5,046 nt of DNA. Origin: Actinomycetota bacterium (GTDB lineage Bacteria > Actinomycetota > Humimicrobiia > Humimicrobiales > Humimicrobiaceae). Where the stretch lies: positions 1 to 5,046 of the forward strand of contig DNFX01000154.1 in NCBI GenBank assembly GCA_003486795.1, written 5' to 3'. The notes beneath the pieces are model-generated. The model saw only the letters and a list, made by a program, of their open reading frames with translations, made no database searches and was not told where the DNA came from. Positions 1 through 5,046 of the stretch are shown here, one piece after another. The first letter of the stretch is position 1. The number at the start of each line of letters is the position of its first letter. Made by a program: the position numbers and the translations under genes.

Positions 1-871
1 AAGAATACCAGGAACCGCTTTTGCCTATTACCTCCAGCTCGGTTCCGATATCAACTATGCTCCCTTCTCTTGATATGCCCTTTCCATACATGATATCAAA
101 CTCTGCAATTTTAAAAGGAGAAGCAACTTTGTTTTTCACAACTTTTACTCTGACTCTGTTTCCTATCAGCTCGGTTCCGTTTTTTATTGAATCTATTTTT
201 CTGATATCAAGCCTTACCGATGAATAAAATTTGAGCGCTCTCCCGCCCGGAGTAGTTTCAGGATTTCCAAACATTACTCCAATTTTTTCCCTAAGCTGGT
301 TTATAAAAATAACAATTGTCTTGGTTCTGTTTACAAGTCCGGTAAGCTTCCTTAAAGCCTGTGACATGAGTCTTGCCTGCAAACCTATAAAAGAATCACC
401 AATTTCTCCTTCCAGCTCAGCTCTCGGTACAAGAGCGGCTACAGAATCTATAACTATTACATCAAGAGCAGCGCTTTTTAAGAGTATCTCACAGATTTCA
501 AGTGCCTGTTCGCCGCTATCAGGCTGCGAAAGAAGAAGTTCTTCCGTATTTACTCCGAGATTTTTTGCATAATTCGGGTCCAGAGCATGTTCAGCATCAA
601 TAAATGCTGCAACTCCTCCCTCTTTCTGAGCATTTGCTATTACATGAAGCGCAAGAGTGGTTTTACCACTTGACTCAGGACCAAATATCTCCGTTACCCT
701 TCCTCTCGGTATCCCGCCTATTCCCAATGCCATATCAAGTTCAATAGAACCAGAGGAAACAGCCTCAATATCTTTAAGAGGTCCGTTTTCACCAAGCTTC
801 ATTATAGAACCTTTGCCAAAAGTTCTTTCAATCTGAGCGAGCGTATTTTCAATAATTTTTTCTCTTTCCAT
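1..871 (-). CDS. recA: RecA recombinase, C-terminal end cut by left window edge
   Basis: RecA forms ATP-dependent filaments on single-stranded DNA, pairs it with homologous duplex, and in SOS-proficient bacteria stimulates LexA self-cleavage. The visible 290 residues cover the N-terminal polymerisation helix and nearly all of the core ATPase. Seen directly: Walker A GPESSGKT at residues 64-71; IDAEHALD at 91-98 with the catalytic Glu at 94; Walker [11 protein letters not shown] at 138-147; loop L1 around [10 protein letters not shown] (154-163); loop L2 region with [15 protein letters not shown] at 190-204, then [11 protein letters not shown]. The L2 region carries Pro where E. coli RecA has the third Thr of TTTGG. 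No intein interrupts the visible part. The ATG at 869-871 is chosen because it follows a good Shine-Dalgarno and gives the usual start ([21 protein letters not shown]). About 50-60 residues of the C-terminal domain should lie beyond position 1. The gene is clearly richer in G+C than thpR upstream, which fits a conserved, well-expressed gene and does not require transfer. Confidence 0.98.
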   Translation of the reverse strand, partial: MEREKIIENTLAQIERTFGKGSIMKLGENGPLKDIEAVSSGSIELDMALGIGGIPRGRVTEIFGPESSGKTTLALHVIANAQKEGGVAAFIDAEHALDPNYAKNLGVNTEELLLSQPDSGEQALEICEILLKSAALDVIVIDSVAALVPRAELEGEIGDSFIGLQARLMSQALRKLTGLVNRTKTIVIFINQLREKIGVMFGNPETTPGGRALKFYSSVRLDIRKIDSIKNGTELIGNRVRVKVVKNKVASPFKIAEFDIMYGKGISREGSIVDIGTELEVIGKSGSWYS

Positions 872-875
872 TATC

Positions 876-881
876 TCTCCT
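876..881 (-). promoter_or_regulatory. Shine-Dalgarno sequence of recA
   Basis: On the minus strand AGGAGA (followed by G) lies a few bases before the ATG at 869-871. It is the strongest ribosome binding site in the window and fixes the recA start. The AGGAG core is 5 nt from the start codon, slightly close but workable. Confidence 0.85.
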
Positions 882-931
882 AAACTTTCCAATCAGAATA
901 TTAAAAACTATTAAGATATGTGCATTTGCAT

Positions 932-940
932 ATTATAACA
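932..940 (-). promoter_or_regulatory. Candidate extended -10 promoter of recA
   Basis: The minus strand reads TGTTATAAT, a consensus TATAAT preceded by the TGn extension known to help sigma-70/sigma-A promoters that lack a good -35. The hexamer at a 17-nt spacer (955-960) reads TTTTTA, a poor -35. Transcription would start near position 925 and give a leader of about 50-55 nt before the recA ATG. In DNA this AT-rich, TATAAT can occur by chance, but the TGn extension, the location and the distance to recA support it. The assignment is inference from motif and position. Confidence 0.5.
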
Positions 941-948
941 TTTATTCA

Positions 949-987
949 ATAATATAAAAAATAATTTTTTATCATTTTTTATATTAT
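949..987. repeat. 14-bp perfect A/T inverted repeat with 11-nt loop
   Basis: The arm 949-962 (ATAATATAAAAAAT) is the exact reverse complement of 974-987, separated by 11 nt (963-973). Every paired base is A or T, so an RNA hairpin would be long but weak. On the minus strand it lies between the end of thpR and the candidate recA -10, and it covers the expected -35 position. It could act as a poor terminator after thpR, a bent or cruciform-prone promoter element, or a by-product of slippage: ATTTTTTAT also occurs as a direct repeat at 964-972 and 974-982. No U-tract follows the stem on the minus strand, which argues against a standard intrinsic terminator. Confidence 0.7.
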
Positions 988-988
988 A
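983..988 (-). promoter_or_regulatory. Possible second, upstream -10 box for recA
   Basis: A second perfect TATAAT occurs on the minus strand. At an 18-nt spacer the -35 position (1007-1012) reads TGAAAA, only three of six matches to TTGACA. There is no TGn extension. A 17-bp dyad (988-1004) occupies the spacer just upstream of it. It may be a weak or regulated second start, or only a chance match in A/T-rich sequence. Confidence 0.25.
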
Positions 989-1004
989 TCATTTATCAAA
1001 TGAT
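988..1004. repeat. 17-bp dyad, operator-like, in spacer of upstream -10
   Basis: Seven-base arms 988-994 (ATCATTT) and 998-1004 (AAATGAT) are perfectly complementary around a 3-nt centre. The element sits immediately upstream of the TATAAT at 983-988, where a repressor would block RNA polymerase if that promoter is real. On the plus strand it runs into a T7 tract (1004-1010), but no plus-strand gene exists for it to terminate. Whether any protein binds here is unknown. Confidence 0.45.
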
Positions 1005-1045
1005 TTTTTTCACCAGTGATAATTATCATTGAAAAAGAATTATCT

Positions 1046-1639
1046 TTACATTCTGTTTTTTAAAGATATCTGCTCATTTATAAAATAATCAGCTCCTTTT
1101 TCAGATAAAATGCTTTCATATATTGTAATCTTGTCACATTTTATACCTGTGAATGCTTTAGGGCTGATATATGAAACAATTTTAGTCAGATCGCAGCTGT
1201 GTTTTATTCTTGCAATAGTAATATGAGGGATAAATTTTTTATTTTCCTCTTTAATATTTAAAAAAGAAATTGCTTTTATTATTTTTTTTTGTACATTCTC
1301 TATTTTTTCTTTGCCTGTTCCGGTAATACCGTATATTATTCTTGCATTTTTAAGTCTTGGAAAAGCATCAATGCGGTCTTCTATATTATATTCGAAAGAA
1401 TAAGTATTTTTAAGCTCCTCCTTAAGACATCTTTTTATTTTTTCTAAACTTCTTATTCCGGTATTGCCGACAAATTTTAATGTCAAATGTATATTCCGGG
1501 GAGGAACAGGCCTGATATAGTGATTCGACTTGCTCAGTTCAGATATCATTTCATAAAAAAACAGGCTGATATCGTCAGGGATATCCAGACCGATAAATAT
1601 TCTCTTGCTTATATCATTGTTATATGATGATAAATCCAA
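1046..1639 (-). CDS. thpR: RNA 2',3'-cyclic phosphodiesterase (2H family, LigT/ThpR)
   Basis: This is a cytoplasmic 2H-superfamily phosphoesterase. Family members hydrolyse 2',3'-cyclic phosphate RNA ends to 2'-phosphate, and the E. coli relative was first described as a 2'-5' RNA ligase acting on tRNA halves. The protein has 197 residues, close to the family norm of about 180-190. Both catalytic HxT motifs are present: HLTLKF with His51 and Thr53, and PHITIAR with His139 and Thr141. The N-terminal strand RIFIGLDIP (13-21) and FPRLKNARIIYG (93-104) are also typical. The start is TTG at 1637-1639. No ATG, GTG or other TTG lies in frame between it and the conserved RIFIGL strand, and a weak AAGAAG ribosome binding site precedes it. 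It therefore has about a dozen extra residues before the first strand. Only 11 nt separate it from cinA, so co-transcription is expected. Its physiological substrate here is unknown. Confidence 0.93.
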   Translation of the reverse strand: MDLSSYNNDISKRIFIGLDIPDDISLFFYEMISELSKSNHYIRPVPPRNIHLTLKFVGNTGIRSLEKIKRCLKEELKNTYSFEYNIEDRIDAFPRLKNARIIYGITGTGKEKIENVQKKIIKAISFLNIKEENKKFIPHITIARIKHSCDLTKIVSYISPKAFTGIKCDKITIYESILSEKGADYFINEQISLKNRM

Positions 1640-1644
1640 GATTT

Positions 1645-1650
1645 CTTCTT
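1645..1650 (-). promoter_or_regulatory. Weak Shine-Dalgarno supporting the TTG start of thpR
   Basis: The minus strand reads AAGAAG, 5 nt before the TTG at 1637-1639 and within the 11-nt gap after the cinA stop. It is a poor match to AGGAGG. With the absence of any other in-frame start before the conserved first strand, it decides the start. Translational coupling to cinA is likely. Confidence 0.4.
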
Positions 1651-2934
1651 TTATTTAATTGCTTTTTGTATCTGGAGCCTTAGTTTGTTCAAGGCAAATT
1701 GAGATGCTCTGTATTTTATCTCAGTCCTGGTACCTATAAATTTCAATTTAAATATTTTTATATTTTCATCAGGCATTGCAATTCCTATAAATGTCAGACC
1801 CACATTCTCTATATTATTTCCGGCTTCAGGACCGGCAAATCCTGATATGCTTAACGAATAATCCGATTGGAATATTTTTTTTGTATTTAATGCCATTTCC
1901 CTGCAAACCTGTTCGCTTACTGCACCATAATTGTTTAAAATCTCTTCACTTACACCAAGAAGTTTTACTTTTGAAAAATCACTATATGATATAACTGAAC
2001 CTTTAAAATATCCTGAACTTCCCGGAACATCAGTTATCATTTGTGAAACCAGACCACCGGTCATAGATTCTGCTGCAGAAATGCTTATCATTTTTCCGGA
2101 ATTAAGTATTGTATCTTTTAAAGATTCAGATATAAGCATGTTTTCTTCCCCATATATGAATTCATCCAGTCTTTCAAAAAGTAAATTTTTTATTTTGCCT
2201 ACATTTTCAATATTTTTTTCATCAGATAATGACCTTGAAACAATTATCAGTTTTATTATTCCCGGAGAAGCAGTTATTCCTATCTCGACACCAAGATTTG
2301 CCGCCAGTTCATAGATATCAGGTATTTTTTCTTCAATTTCGCTTTCGCTGATACCTGTTGTCAGCAAAACCTTTCTTAAAATTTTTTCATTATTTTCTTT
2401 TCGGGAGTTCAAAATGTTTTTTATTTTTTTAAGAATGCTGTTATCAACCATATCCTCCATTTCTTTTGGAACCCCGGGAATTGAAAACAGCCATTTGTCT
2501 TTTTCTTTTAAATAAATTTCAAAACCTGAGGCACTCCCGATATTTGGTATTATTGGTTGTGCTCCTTCAGGTATATAAGATTGTTTAAGCAATTTTTCCC
2601 TTAATTTCTGGCTTATTTCCTTTCTAATAAACCGCAGACTTTTATCATCCAGAGAGTCATTTTTTATTAATTTCAAATTAAGCAGTTCTGCAGCAGCTTC
2701 CCTTGTAATATCATCTTCTGTCGGACCAAGGCCGCCGCTCAGAATTATAATATCAGAATTTTCCATGCAAAAATTGACTGCATTCTTTATATCATTCTTT
2801 AAATCTTTTACTGAGATAATTATATTACTTTCAATACCTATTTCAGATAGTTTTCGTGCAATATAAGTTGAATTTGTATTTGTTATTAGTCCTAAATTTA
2901 TTTCGCTTCCGATACAGACAATAGAAGTTTTCAT
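1651..2934 (-). CDS. cinA: CinA: COG1058 nucleotide-binding domain fused to PncC-type NMN amidohydrolase
   Basis: Full-length two-domain CinA of 427 residues, typical for the family (about 410-430). The N-terminal COG1058/MoaB-like domain shows SIVCIGSEINLG (4-15), TNTN (18-21), the phosphate-binding LSGGLGPTEDD (65-75) and SIPGVPKEM (151-159). In characterised relatives this domain hydrolyses ADP-ribose-type pyrophosphates. The C-terminal domain (about 268-427) matches PncC, which deamidates nicotinamide mononucleotide to nicotinic acid mononucleotide and so recycles NMN left by NAD-dependent DNA ligase. Visible there are AESMTGGLVSQ (288-298), TDVPGSS (301-307), YSDFSK (317-322), LLGV (325-328), GAVSEQV (337-343) and SGFAGPEAG (364-372). 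Two signatures depart from the usual AESCTGG and TGIAGPGGG, while the Ser of AES and the Tyr and Lys of YSxxxK are kept. The ATG at 2932-2934 follows the ftsK stop with no gap. The nearest SD-like AAGGAAG (2949-2955) is 14 nt away, so translation is probably coupled to ftsK. Catalytic activity is inferred, not shown. Confidence 0.95.
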   Translation of the reverse strand: MKTSIVCIGSEINLGLITNTNSTYIARKLSEIGIESNIIISVKDLKNDIKNAVNFCMENSDIIILSGGLGPTEDDITREAAAELLNLKLIKNDSLDDKSLRFIRKEISQKLREKLLKQSYIPEGAQPIIPNIGSASGFEIYLKEKDKWLFSIPGVPKEMEDMVDNSILKKIKNILNSRKENNEKILRKVLLTTGISESEIEEKIPDIYELAANLGVEIGITASPGIIKLIIVSRSLSDEKNIENVGKIKNLLFERLDEFIYGEENMLISESLKDTILNSGKMISISAAESMTGGLVSQMITDVPGSSGYFKGSVISYSDFSKVKLLGVSEEILNNYGAVSEQVCREMALNTKKIFQSDYSLSISGFAGPEAGNNIENVGLTFIGIAMPDENIKIFKLKFIGTRTEIKYRASQFALNKLRLQIQKAIK

Positions 2935-5046
2935 TTATAAACCCAGATCTTCCTTGAATTTTAAAAAATCTTCTCTAGAAACAAGTATTTCTCTTGGTTT
3001 GGCTCCATCATATCCACTTATAAAACCCTTGTTTTCAAGCTGATCGACTATTCTTGCCGCTCTTGAATAACCTATCCTCATCCTTCTTTGAAGAAGTGAG
3101 GCTGATGCATGACCAAATTCCAGAAAAACCTCAAAAGCGTCATAGATAAGGGAATCATCTTCCATTTCTCTCTTTTCGGTCTTTATTTCAGATTCAAATA
3201 TATCCTTTATGGGATTATTTTTCTTTTGATCTTTTATATAATCAGTTACTATTTCAATTTCATTACTTGTTACAAAAGCTCCCTGGATTCTTTCAGGACG
3301 ATTCATCGAAACCGGCAGATAAAGCATATCTCCCCTGCCGATAAGTTTTTCTGCCCCGCTCATGTCCAGTATTACTCTTGAGTCTGTATTCGAAGCCACA
3401 TTAAATGCAATTCTGGAAGGAATATTTGCCTTTATTACTCCTGTTATTACATCGACAGAAGGCCTCTGTGTGGCAATAACAAGATGAAGGCCTACAGCTC
3501 TTCCCATGCTTGCAATTCTGTTTATGCTCTCCTCTACTTCTGAAGCTGCAACAAGCATAAGATCAGCAAGTTCGTCAATTATAATAAGGATATAGGGTAA
3601 TTTCACAAGCTCAGGGTCATTATTCTTATTTTTTTCTACTTCAAAGTTGAACTGTTCCAGATTTTTACATTTATAGTCTGAAAGTATTTTTAATCTGTTC
3701 TCCATTTCTTCAACAGCCCATGAAAGGGCAACAGCAGCTTTTTTTGGATTTACAACAATAGGTGCGAGAAGGTGCGGAATTCCATTGTAAATGCTTAATT
3801 CCACCATTTTGGGATCAACCAGCATAAATTTTACTTCATTCGGTTTAACCTTTAAAAGTAATGAAATTATAAGACTGTTTATACATGAACTTTTACCTGA
3901 ATTGGTGGAGCCAGCAATCAGAATATGTGGCATAGCTCTTATATCCATACTTATTATATCTCCCGACAGATTCTTGCCGAGCGGGATTTTCAATGGGTTT
4001 TTTAAGATATCTTCGCTTTTGTAGGAAAACACATCTCCAAGAGTAACAATGCTTTTTATTTTGTTAGGAACTTCAATACCTATTGCTGATTTGCCTGGTA
4101 TAGGTGTCAAAATTCTTATATCTGATGAACCGAGTGCCACACAAAAATCATCTTCGAGACTCAGTAATCTCTGCACTTTTACTCCTGGTGAAATTGAAAG
4201 TTCATATAAGGTTACGGAAGGTCCCCTGATTACAGATGATACTTTGACTGCAAGATTAAAATCCCTGAAAAGATTATTTAATATAAGAATATTTTCTTTT
4301 ATATCCTGTTTATATAAAGAAGGAGAAAGCATTTTTGATTTTTTTAAAAGACTTTGAGGTGGAAGTCTGAAAAAATCTTCAGGTTCATTTCTTTTGTCTA
4401 ACGGCATCTCAAGCTGGGAGTCGTTTCCTGCCAATGAACGCCTGTCATTATTCTTATCAGGTATTTTTTCTGGTGCTCCTGGCTGGTTTTTATAACTTTC
4501 AGACAAATGGCTTTTTTCCTTAAAATCGCCCTGGTAATCTAAATCATCATAATAGTTTTTATTTTTTACATGGTTGGTAATAAGCGGAAACTTTCTTTTA
4601 TCACCATCATTATGTGTTTTTGCAATAACATTACCGGAATGTCCTTCATCCAGGTTATTTTTTTCATCTATATAGCTTACTCTCAGTGCTTCTTTTTCAG
4701 GATGGAGCTGTATTCTTGGATTATTCTGTGCTGTTTCCTGACTTTTATTTTTTATTTCACTTGCCCTTGCTTTTGAACTCTTTATTTTTGCAGAAGCTTT
4801 TTGAAATAATTCCCTTATTGAAATATTGGTTATTATCAGAAGAGAAAGCAGTAGGAAAAAAATCAGAATTGTTAGAGTACCTGCTTTGTTGGTAAGGCTG
4901 AACAATCCATAATAGATACCGGAACCTGTAATTCCTCCTCTGGTTGTAAAAAATATTTCATCAAACAGACTTTCAGAAGTATTTGTATAAGACAGAATTC
5001 CAATAAGGGCAAGGAAAAAAATTGAAAACCCTATTCCCAGCCTGAC
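2935..5046 (-). CDS. ftsK: DNA translocase FtsK/SpoIIIE, N-terminus cut by right window edge
   Basis: FtsK is a septal, membrane-anchored hexameric motor that pumps chromosomal DNA during division and sporulation. The frame stays open to position 5046, giving 703 visible residues, and the true start lies outside. Fragment residues 1-75 are the last part of the membrane domain, with hydrophobic segments near 3-20 and 56-74 and the typical RGGITGSG between them. Residues about 78-227 form a charged, Lys/Asn/Asp-rich linker with little conservation. The motor follows: alpha domain from LPPQSLL (228) with RGPSVTLYE and IPGKSAIGIEVPN; Walker A GSTNSGKS at 379-386; VDPKMVELS; Walker B IIIDELADLM near 488-497; IATQRPSVDV; NIPSRIAFNV. 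The C-terminal gamma winged helix (about 631-703) has LLQRRMRIGYSRAARIVDQLE (recognition helix region), which reads polar motifs on DNA in this family. Walker A has Asn where most FtsK proteins have Gly (GATGSGKS), still within GxxxxGKS. A TTG at 4903-4905 is internal Leu, not the start: starting there would delete a membrane segment. Confidence 0.97.
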   Translation of the reverse strand, partial: VRLGIGFSIFFLALIGILSYTNTSESLFDEIFFTTRGGITGSGIYYGLFSLTNKAGTLTILIFFLLLSLLIITNISIRELFQKASAKIKSSKARASEIKNKSQETAQNNPRIQLHPEKEALRVSYIDEKNNLDEGHSGNVIAKTHNDGDKRKFPLITNHVKNKNYYDDLDYQGDFKEKSHLSESYKNQPGAPEKIPDKNNDRRSLAGNDSQLEMPLDKRNEPEDFFRLPPQSLLKKSKMLSPSLYKQDIKENILILNNLFRDFNLAVKVSSVIRGPSVTLYELSISPGVKVQRLLSLEDDFCVALGSSDIRILTPIPGKSAIGIEVPNKIKSIVTLGDVFSYKSEDILKNPLKIPLGKNLSGDIISMDIRAMPHILIAGSTNSGKSSCINSLIISLLLKVKPNEVKFMLVDPKMVELSIYNGIPHLLAPIVVNPKKAAVALSWAVEEMENRLKILSDYKCKNLEQFNFEVEKNKNNDPELVKLPYILIIIDELADLMLVAASEVEESINRIASMGRAVGLHLVIATQRPSVDVITGVIKANIPSRIAFNVASNTDSRVILDMSGAEKLIGRGDMLYLPVSMNRPERIQGAFVTSNEIEIVTDYIKDQKKNNPIKDIFESEIKTEKREMEDDSLIYDAFEVFLEFGHASASLLQRRMRIGYSRAARIVDQLENKGFISGYDGAKPREILVSREDFLKFKEDLGL

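Larger units (their letters stand above)
872..1045. other. thpR-recA intergenic region, very AT-rich
   Basis: This 174-nt gap is the only sizeable non-coding stretch. From thpR towards recA it contains a 12-bp palindrome TGATAATTATCA (1018-1029), the 17-bp dyad at 988-1004, the TATAAT at 983-988, the 14-bp inverted repeat (949-987), the extended -10 at 932-940, an ATATG-N8-CATAT dyad at 916-933 and the recA Shine-Dalgarno. I find no GAAC-N4-GTTC or CTGT-N8-ACAG type LexA box and no GC-rich hairpin with a U-tract on the minus strand. No small gene is supported. ATGCAAATG near 923-931 opens only a six-codon frame with no ribosome binding site. Confidence 0.75.

Noticed and set aside
21..572. 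Plus-strand open frames of 68 and 113 codons opposite recA
   Set aside because: They lie wholly inside the antisense of a strongly conserved recA frame, have low-complexity Ser/Pro/Ile-rich products, no ribosome binding site and no recognisable family.
911..931. Small upstream open frame in the recA leader (ATGCAAATG...)
   Set aside because: It is six codons long, has no Shine-Dalgarno, would start almost at the predicted transcription start, and encodes nothing recognisable.
988..1010. Stem-loop followed by T7 on the plus strand, read as an intrinsic terminator
   Set aside because: The stem is almost all A/T with only one G-C pair, and no plus-strand gene ends here. In the minus direction, where the genes run, no U-tract follows.
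1015..1032. Fur-box-like GTGATAATTATCATTG
   Set aside because: It contains the palindrome TGATAATTATCA but lacks the length and 7-1-7 spacing of a Fur site, and no iron-related gene is adjacent.
1791..2314. Plus-strand open frames of 67 and 127 codons opposite cinA
   Set aside because: They are shadows of the cinA coding frame without start signals or domain features.
4009..4470. Low-similarity, Lys/Asn/Asp-rich stretch of ftsK considered as an insertion or frameshift (the linker proper extends to about 4815)
   Set aside because: A long, poorly conserved, charged linker between membrane and motor domains is normal for FtsK, and the frame is uninterrupted.
3109..4895. Several plus-strand open frames opposite ftsK, some hydrophobic and resembling small membrane proteins
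   Set aside because: Their hydrophobic look comes from antisense reading of Lys/Asn/Glu-rich ftsK codons (poly-A becomes Phe/Ile/Leu). None has a convincing ribosome binding site.

Overview
The window holds four genes, all on the minus strand. Read in the direction of transcription (right to left) they are ftsK (cut by the right edge), cinA, thpR and recA (cut by the left edge). All are recognisable housekeeping families of DNA segregation, NAD/nucleotide salvage, RNA end processing and recombination. I see no tRNA, rRNA, CRISPR array, insertion sequence, phage gene or defence system.

Organism: the DNA is AT-rich, with long A and T runs and A/T-ending codons, strong in thpR, cinA and ftsK and milder in recA. 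The cluster ftsK...cinA...recA is typical of Bacillota and Actinomycetota. The RecA L2 region ([21 protein letters not shown]) and the FtsK/SpoIIIE-type translocase fit the same broad group. A low-GC clostridial relative or a low-GC deep actinobacterial-type lineage both fit, and I cannot choose between them from this sequence alone.

Layout: 2935-5046 is ftsK, open to the right edge. Its stop codon directly abuts the ATG of cinA (1651-2934). An 11-nt gap follows, then thpR (1046-1639), which starts with TTG. Next come 174 nt of very AT-rich DNA (872-1045), the only real intergenic region, and then recA (1-871) behind a good Shine-Dalgarno sequence. This gap holds an extended -10 element suited to recA, a perfect 14-bp A/T inverted repeat and two smaller dyads. 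I see no classical LexA (SOS) box and no convincing intrinsic terminator for the upstream genes, so recA could be both co-transcribed and driven by its own promoter.

How the genes fit together: FtsK pumps chromosome ends through the division septum, and RecA repairs and recombines DNA. The PncC-type C-terminal domain of CinA deamidates NMN, a by-product of the bacterial NAD-dependent DNA ligase, so it plausibly recycles a product of DNA repair and replication. ThpR is a 2H phosphoesterase acting on 2',3'-cyclic phosphate RNA ends, and its link to the other three is positional only. The points most worth a second look are altered signature residues in the CinA PncC domain and the dyad-rich recA leader. 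I found no evidence for a new biological system.
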